From assembly GCF_048771995.1 (NCBI RefSeq), contig NC_133050.1:4042501-4106500 (forward strand): DNA of 64,000 nt, given 5' to 3'. The DNA is from Taeniopygia guttata (taxonomy: Eukaryota > Chordata > Aves > Passeriformes > Estrildidae). How positions within the stretch are numbered: the first letter of the stretch is position 1; each line of letters begins with the position of its first letter. The position numbers and the translations under genes were made by a program. This document shows positions 57,081-64,000 of the stretch, piece by piece. The notes beneath the pieces were generated by a model, which saw nothing but the letters and a program-made list of their open reading frames with translations, was not told the origin of the DNA and made no database searches.

Positions 57081-60000
57081 GTAAGGGGGAGAAACCAAAC
57101 TCTTTATTAATGGAAGGGAAAGGGAAGGGATGAGATGAGGGGGAAAAAAAGGGGATGGGCAGGGTCTGAGGGCTGGAGGGAGGAGCTGTCAACAGGGAAT
57201 GGGGAGGGAAGTAAGAGGGAGGGGGAAGGCAGCAGCTATGGGAGCTTGCAGCAGGCACAGCTGTGGCCAGCATCAGGTGTGCCTGGGGCTCCAGTGACAT
57301 TGAGTCCTGGTGCTCTCTTCACTGTCTCCTGGTACTCTTCTTGGGATCGTGGTTCTCTGAATCCAGCAGATGACATTAGTTCTTCACATCTTTGTCCAAA
57401 AATTTCCTGAATTTCCCGGTTAGTGGAGGATGGGCTGTCATCTTCGCTCATGGCTTCAAGGGCTGGAAGACAGATAAACTACCACAGTCAGAGCCCAGAG
57501 GGCCACCCAGCGATTCTTCTGCTAAGGCCATCTCTCCCAGCTCCCGCCATGCCTAACAGAGACGAAGACCCAACGGGATCAGCCGCAAGGCGCTGGTCAC
57601 GAATCCCCCCACTGGCGTCCCTGAAATCTCTCTGTGCCCTGCCCACACCAGCCCTCGTCCACACAAGGAGCGAAGCTGGCCACAGCCGGGACAGGGACTG
57701 CAGCTCCCTGGCCGGCATTGCAGCTCTCCCGGCCAGCCCCCGCTGACAGCCCGCTGCCCTCACTCACCCTGAGTGAGAAGGTGAAGCTCGACTGGCTGTC
57801 CCTTCAGGTAGCGCCCGGCCATCCCTGGGAACACAGAGCCTGTCAGGCCCAGCGGCACAGCTCCCTGCCAGCGGCGCTGCCAGCCCTGGGGCCGCACGGC
57901 CTCCTGGCCCGGCAGGGCTCAGCCCGGGCCCTCGCCGCACGCTGCCGCCCCAGGGCACGGCTGCCAGAGGCGCCGGCCCGGGTGGCGCTGCCGGGGCAGC
58001 AGAGGGGCTGGGGCCGAGCTGCGGCGGGGCGGGGAGGGAACCCGGGCTGGTGGCTCACCCATGAACCTGACGGCCGCCTCTCGCAGGGGCTCCTGTGGGC
58101 TCTGCAGGTAGGGCAGGGCCCGGCGCAGGTGCTCGGCCGCGCTGCTGCTGTCCTCTGCCAGCTGCAGAGAGCGGCAGGAGGGAAGGGTTGGCCGGGCTCA
58201 GCCCCTGGGCCGGGCGCTCCCTGCGCAAACCCCGGCCTCCCCTGCCCGCACAGCCCTGAGGCCCGGCCAGCAGCCGCTGGCGCCGGGCTCTGGAGGGGGC
58301 AGAGGGCCGGCTGCTGCCCGGGGAGCCACGGTGCCGCCCCGCAGCCCCGCCGGGCCGGGGCTCCATGGGCACCCGGCTCGGGCCGCAGGAGCCTGGAGCA
58401 GAGCCCGCGCGGCCTCGGGCTGCAGCAGCGGGCAGGGGCACAGCTGCCAGCCCGCACACCGAGCACCGCGCTCAGGGGGCTTCTCCAGGCTGAGGCTGCA
58501 GCTTCCCGGCCCTCCTTACCAGGCACTCGGCAAACTTTGACAGCTTCTCCTTCTTCAGCAGCTTCTTGAGATTCCTCTTCTTCAAAAACTCGGCCACACC
58601 AAGCAGCGTTTCCCGAGAAGCCTGGAGAGCAGCCGAGACCCAGAGATGGCCCCAGAGCCCAGGGCGCAGGACCCGCGTCCCTGTGGCAAGGGCCTGGAGG
58701 AGGCTGCAGCCCGCCCGGCGCCAGGGCAGGAGGCAGCCCAGCCCCCTCCCAGAGATCCACCAGCATCACACAAAACCTCACATTTGCCACGCGCTGGTTG
58801 TCCTCATGGCAGTGCAAGAAAAGTGGGAGCAAGCTCTGACACAAAATCTTCTTCATGGGCTTTTTTCCTTCATCCACTACCAAGTTCATCATCTTGTCAA
58901 AGAGTTGAATAGAGAGCAAGAGCACATAGTTGCTGTCCTTTAGAAAAGAAGAGGATAAGACTTTTAAGACCAATTATTCCAGGCTCACCAGAGACAATGT
59001 CAGAAAATCCATAAGGGAAAAGTGTATGCGGGCAGTCTTTGCCCATGGCTGTGGACACAGAGCCTTACATGGTCAAAGAGCAGGAGGAGTGCCTCAGCGA
59101 GCTTCGGGGCAGTGGTGCTGGATACCAGGATGTCTTTGTGCTGGAGGACATTTGTGAACACACGGAGGCTCATGCTGACCACCTCTCCATCTGCATCCCC
59201 CAGCAGCTCCAGAAGGCTTTGAGACAGCGGGTACATTCTTCTGGCCTGTGCAGAACACAAGGGTGGGCTGGGGAGCCGTGGATGGCTGCACGGCCAACAC
59301 CGCCCTGGCACTGCAGGCCCACCCTGCTGCTGCAGGGCCCACAGGCCAAAGGCCTGTCCCAAAGCACTGGGGCAGGTGAGGCAGGAGAGCTGGGAGCAGC
59401 TGCCTCAGCTCCTGAAGCCCTGCCAGCCCAAGGGGCTGCTTTGCCCAGCGCAGCTTCAGCTGCTGCCCCCTTCTCACCATCGAGGGATCCTTGGTGAGCA
59501 CCACAAGGCCTCGGAGCGCCAGGCGACGCCGCTCCCTGCACTCGCTCCGCAGGTACCTTGACATCATCTCCAGAACGCTGTCACCGCATTCACTCAAGTC
59601 CAGGCACTCGAGGACCTGAAAGGCACAGGGCAATGACAGGGGACCGGCCGGCAGGAGCCCAGAACCGCACAGGGCCGGGCCCAGGCAGCAGCACGGGGCG
59701 TGGGCACCGTCCCAGGCAGCTGCGGCTGCGAGAGGGCAGAGAGCCGGGAGGCAGCTGAGGCAGGCAGCGCTGGCCAACAGGCTCACCTCCACCAGGAATG
59801 CCAGGGAGGGCAGATCCCAGCACGGCTCTTCCCTGCTGTGTGGCTGGAGCAGGCGGAATGCAATGTGGGATCAGAAGGGGACCAAGACATGGCACAACTC
59901 CCTGGAAAGGGGGGGAAAAAGGCCCTGAGGTGGGAAGGCCAAACCCCTCCCAGGAGTGACTCACAGAGGTCGGGTCTTTCCCCAGCATCCCTGGAGAGGA

Positions 60001-62201
60001 TGTGGGCGCTTTGGGAGGCGGCCCCTTCTGGGCACCCTCCTCTCCAAGCCTTTTCCAGTTTCCTTGGCTGTCCCTCAGTGAAAAGGCCCTCTGGCCCATG
60101 ACCGCAGGGACTGTGAGTGGCACCTGGGCACAGGGCACAAATTGGGGACCGTGGGGAGAAGGGGGTCTCACCTGGCCCGCAGACCCACAGCATAGTGCTG
60201 GGTTTCAGCACACAGCAGCGTGTCCCAGCCACGCTTGCGCTCCATAGCCAGCACTACATGGTCCCACTGCAGTCGGCAGAGCAGAGCCTTCATGGTCTGC
60301 ACTGCAAACCTGTGTGCAGAGCAAAGCCCAGGTCACACTGGGAGCGCTGGCACTGGCCACAAGGGCACGGGAAGGACAGGGGGACTGGGACCTGTTGGGC
60401 TTGCAGCGAAGGCGGTGTTCCTCCCAGCATGCTCTCCAGAATGTAGCAACTTCCTCTGATGGTATCTGCTGTGTGGTGATGACGAGATGGAAGAACAGAG
60501 CCACAAACAGGTGGGAGGAATAAAGGTTCATCGCCTCGTGGCACTTGGGCACCTGGAGAATCACCCGGAGCACCAGAGTTGCCTGCAAGAGAACAGCCCA
60601 AGGCAGCGCTCAGTGACGAGGTGTCCATGGGGCAGGGCCCAAGAGCCGACGCAGGGGGAGCAGCGGGCCTGGTGCCCCCTGAGCCTGGCCCTAGCCCAGG
60701 TTTCAGCCCAGCAACTGAGGGATGGAGAGGATGGAGAGCTGCTGGCAACCTGGGGGTGAGCAAAGGCCAGTTCCAGAAACTCACAGCCAGGGCAAAGACT
60801 TCCTCGTTGTCCCCATCAGAGGTGCACATGCTGTGCAGAGGCCAGTTCTCCATCACACAGAGCAGCGTTGGCAGCACCTTTTCCACTGTGGGACTCGATG
60901 AGCCTATGGTTCTCCACATCATTGCAGCGGCTCTGTGGGATCAGAGCTCTGTGTCAGGGGCATCTCAGTCACAGCACCATGCCCTGTGCACCCGTGGGGG
61001 CCCAGGTGACAGAGCCCCTGTGCCCCGAAGGGCAGGGGGGGAGCGCTGGCAGCAGGCTCAGGGAACAGAGGGGCCCGAGGCTCCTGGGCCTCTCTGCCTG
61101 TCTGGCAGAGCCCATTGCACAGGCTGTGCAGGGCCGTGGGCCCTAAAGGCTGCTGAGCCCTGAGCTCTCAAGGCTCGTGGGCCCCGTACCTGTCACACGT
61201 TGGGGCACAGCGCAGGAGGGTCAGCACCAGGTCAGCAGGGTGTTCTTCAGCCAGCCTCAAAATGTCAATCTGCAGCCAGATATCCACAGTGACTTGGGAC
61301 ATGAGACGCTTGTGAATGTTCCTTACAATGGCTGGCACCTGGAGGAAGCATGGGGAAGACTTGGAGTGCTGTCCAAGGGAACAACTTCCCCAGCTTCCCC
61401 TAAGAAGTGCTTCCCTTCCCGCCACACTGTGCTGGCCTCAAAGGATCAGGAGGCCCAGTGACTGTGGCTTGAGGGAACACACAATCCTGGGAGGCCTCCA
61501 GGCCTGGCCCCAGGCTGCTTACCTGCTGCTGAGAAGGAACAGCGCTCTCCTTGAGAAAATCCGTAGTGGGAGCATGAATCACAGTGGGAGTGGGCATGGT
61601 GCCAGTCTTTGAGATGCCCTGAGTCATTCTGGTGTCAGTGTTTGTGATGGCCACGCTCTCAGCCATTGCCATGTGAACAGCCGTCACCCTCTGAGAATGG
61701 ATTGCATTGTTCCCTGAGTGGGCTGTCGATTCTGGGCTGACATCAGGCTCTGCCTGGAGCTTGGTCAGCCCCGAGCCAGGCTCGGCCGGGCCCTCAGCTG
61801 CTGCGCTGCCGGTCTTTCTACGTGGAATGCAGGGGAACTTCCAGAACATCTGCAGGAGAGCAAAGAACAGGGTAGCCAGGGGCGTTCCATGGAGTGCTCC
61901 AGGCGTGCTGCTGGGCTGAGCAGTGACAGCAGGCCCAGCCCAGGTGGGGATGGCTGCAGGCACCTTCAGAGTTTTGCGGAAGCGGCCACGGGCAGGTTTC
62001 TTCTCTTGTGTGCGGTCCAGGGCTGCATCTGGCAAAGAGCGAGCGTGGCCAGGGCTGAGGGGCTGCGGGAGAGGCCGGAGAACACAGCCCAGCCCTGCGC
62101 TCCCCAGGCAGGGACTGCCCCGGGATGCCCCAGGGGATGGAGCACGGCTGTGGGGTGTCTGCCCAGGCCCTCTTCCCTCCTGTCCATGGGCATGGCCCCA
62201 G

Positions 62202-62325
62202 GGGATGGGATGGGATGGGATGGGATGGGATGGGATGGGATGGGATGGGATGGGATGGGATGGGATGGGATGGGATGGGATGGGATGGGATGGGATGGGA
62301 TGGGATGGGATGGGATGGGATGGGG
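62202..62325 (-). repeat. (GGGAT)n pentanucleotide array, proximal 5' block of copy B
   Basis: About 25 units of ATGGG, the complement of the CATCC array of copy A, in the intron between exon 1' and exon 2'. Confidence 0.95.
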
Positions 62326-63283
62326 CCAAGCTGGCCACAGCCATCAGCCCTGTGGCCCAGCTGTGCCACTCACTGTCCTGCAGTGGCTGGAACTGCTCCG
62401 GGTTTTCATGCTCCTGGAGGAAGCATGGGGGAGAAATGGAACATTGTCCAGGGAACAACTTGCCCAGCTATTTCAAAGAAGTGCTTCCCTTCTTCCACAC
62501 TGTGCTGGCCTCAAAGGCTGAGGGGGCCCAGAGACCATGGCTTGAGGGGACACACGATGCTGGGAGGCCTCCAGGCCTGGCCCCAGGCTGCTTACCTGCT
62601 GCTGAGAAGGAACACAAGGGTCCTTGAAATAGTCGAATATGAGTTCCTGACTCAGAGTTGGAGAGGGCATGGTGTCAGTATTTGCGATGCCCTGAGTGTC
62701 TCTGGTTTTGGCGTTTGTGATGTCCACATCCTCAGTCATTGATGTGAGAAGAATCTTTGTCCGAGTTTCAGTCACTGAGGTGTCAGAGTTCTCTGAGTGC
62801 TCAGGCAAATCTGGGCTGACATCAGGCTCAGCCTGGAGCTCGGTCAGCCCCGAGCCAGGCTCGGCCGGGCCCTCAGCTGCTGCGCTGCCGGTCTTTCTAC
62901 GTCGAATGCACGGGAACTTCCAGAACGTCTGTAGGAGAACAAAGGAAATGAAAGCCAGGGATGTTCCATGGAGTGCTCCAGGCGTGCTGCTGGGCTGAGC
63001 AGTGACAGCAGGCCCAGCCCAGGTGGGGATGGCTGCAGGCACCTTCAGAGTTTTGCGGAAACGGCCACGGGCAGGTTTCTTCTCTTGTGTGCGGTCCAGG
63101 GCTGCATCTGGCAAAGAGCGAGCGCGGCCAGGGCTGAGGGGCTGCGGGAGAGGCCGGAGAACACAGCCCAGCCCTGCGCTCCCCAGGCAGGGACAGCCCC
63201 GGGATGCCCCAGGGGATGGAGCACGGCCACTGCGGGGTGTCTGTCCAGGCCCTCTTCTGTCCTGTCCATGGGCACATCCCCAG

Positions 63284-63348
63284 GGGATGGGATGGGATGG
63301 GATGGGATGGGATGGGATGGGATGGGATGGGATGGGATGGGATGGGAC
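63284..63348 (-). repeat. (GGGAT)n pentanucleotide array, distal 5' block of copy B
   Basis: About 13 units, ending in degenerate GGGACGGGAAGG. It sits in the first intron of copy B. Confidence 0.95.
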
Positions 63349-63533
63349 GGGAAGGAACAGGATGGGGCCAAGCTGGCCACAGCCATCAGCCCTGTGGCCC
63401 AGCTGTGCCACTCACTGTCCTGCAGTGGCTGGAACTGCTCTGGGTTTTCACGCTGTTGTGCTGGGGCACCTTCAGGGCCTTTCTTTTTCTTCCCCCTGAA
63501 CACTCTGAACAAGCCGAGAAATCTGCCCGCCAT

Positions 63534-64000
63534 GCCAGAGTCTGGTATCGAGGGCACCTGAAAGAGAGATGTCTTGGGAAAGCTCCAAGTCAACAAGTCC
63601 TCAAGGGCACCTGCAAAAGAGAAGCCTCGGGAAGGCCACGGGCGGCCAAGTCCTGTGGTCTTGCCACGAGGTCACCTGTAGGAATAATGCCTCGGAAAAG
63701 CTCCGGGTCAGGCACGAACGAGCGCGCTGTGCAGGGGCTCCTCACGGCACCGCTCTGTCCCGTCCTGTCCGGTCGCCTGCTCTGAGCAGAGTGGCGTGCT
63801 CTGGTTAGTGCCACTCATATGTCAGCACGTGTCACAAAGGCCATCCTGTCCCGTTCCATGCCATAGTGACCATGCTGCACCATGTCACAAAGGGGCCTTG
63901 CACACACTACCACCTGCCCTGGGGCCACCCCCTGCCCAGCCAAAGTGGCCCAGGTTGGAAGGAATCCCTGGCCCCAAGTGTCTGAGACAGCCCGACAGGA
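63534..64000 (-). other. 5' leader and upstream sequence of MROH copy B
   Basis: This matches 15,560-16,031 in inverted orientation, including the three acceptor-like units. The copy runs off the window edge, so the length of the inverted duplication is not known. Confidence 0.8.

Larger units (their letters stand above)
57236..63533 (-). pseudogene. MROH-type gene, copy B, with nonsense codon and duplicated 5' exons
   Basis: The copy has the same exon lengths and phases as copy A. From the 5' end: 63533-63416, 63107-63043, 62928-62596, then a second set 62413-62374 (40 nt, shortened exon 1), 62028-61964, 61849-61523, then 61338-61190, 60932-60785, 60582-60392, 60309-60172, 59901-59787, 59615-59478, 59245-59069, 58937-58782, 58621-58520, 58161-58059, 57824-57768 and 57462-57236. 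All junctions stay in frame, including through the duplicated set. Exon 59901-59787 has TGA (plus 59,871-59,873) where copy A reads TGT, so the HEAT-repeat region is cut short. Downstream exons are otherwise open (for example DSNYVLLLSIQLFD). The proximal 5' set and the exon after it differ more from copy A (VPAIVRNIHKRL against VPAKVKNIHQRL), so B looks like a join of two paralogues. Confidence 0.8.

Noticed and set aside
61718..62521. Frames with a GWDGM repeat opposite the MROH exons
   Set aside because: This is the antisense of the pentanucleotide array and of MROH exons; no independent evidence of a gene.

Overview
The window looks like nuclear DNA of a bird, most likely a songbird. The evidence is CR1-type LINE fragments, vertebrate exon/intron structure with canonical splice sites, a PIM-like kinase gene with the very GC-rich arginine/proline 5' exon seen in songbird PIM copies, multi-copy maestro/HEAT-repeat (MROH-type) genes, and avian-type endogenous retroviruses. 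The species call is inference. No prokaryotic features, CRISPR arrays or RNA genes were seen.

Layout. 0.7-1.9 kb: three exons of a NUP210-like nucleoporin, broken inside the third, followed by a CR1 fragment. 2.4-6.9 kb: the 3' part of an unrecognised single-pass membrane protein gene built from repeated, phase-1 symmetric short exons. 8.7-12.2 kb: a block of LTR-like elements, the last of which truncates the final exon of an MROH-type gene (12.2 kb). 12.5-15.5 kb: spacer. 16.0-21.5 kb: an MROH-type gene with 15 exons and an open frame of 738 codons (copy A, + strand). 21.5-29.7 kb: a nearly complete endogenous retrovirus (- strand) with paired LTRs, a tRNA-Phe-type primer site, open gag, pro and pol joined by two recognisable -1 frameshift heptamers, and a gamma-type env broken by one stop codon. 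31.3-34.0 kb: an intact PIM-like kinase gene, then a decayed tandem PIM copy (34.2-35.1 kb). 36.6-37.5 kb: a second, older env remnant on the + strand with a possible 3' LTR. 39.4-40.2 kb: a ~770-bp pure polypyrimidine tract. 40.2-54.8 kb: gene-poor DNA with CR1 pieces, one LTR-like element and one small GC-rich ORF. 54.9-64.0 kb: an inverted copy of the MROH unit plus its spacer (copy B, - strand), carrying a nonsense codon and a tandem duplication of its first three exons.

The MROH copies lie tail to tail, so the window is a large inverted duplication whose ~33-kb centre holds the retrovirus and the PIM genes. The retrovirus sits exactly where copy A loses its match to the spacer found beside copy B, and it has no target-site duplication. 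This suggests that rearrangement, and not simple insertion, shaped this junction. The genes are members of families known to be multiplied in songbirds; nothing points to a shared pathway.
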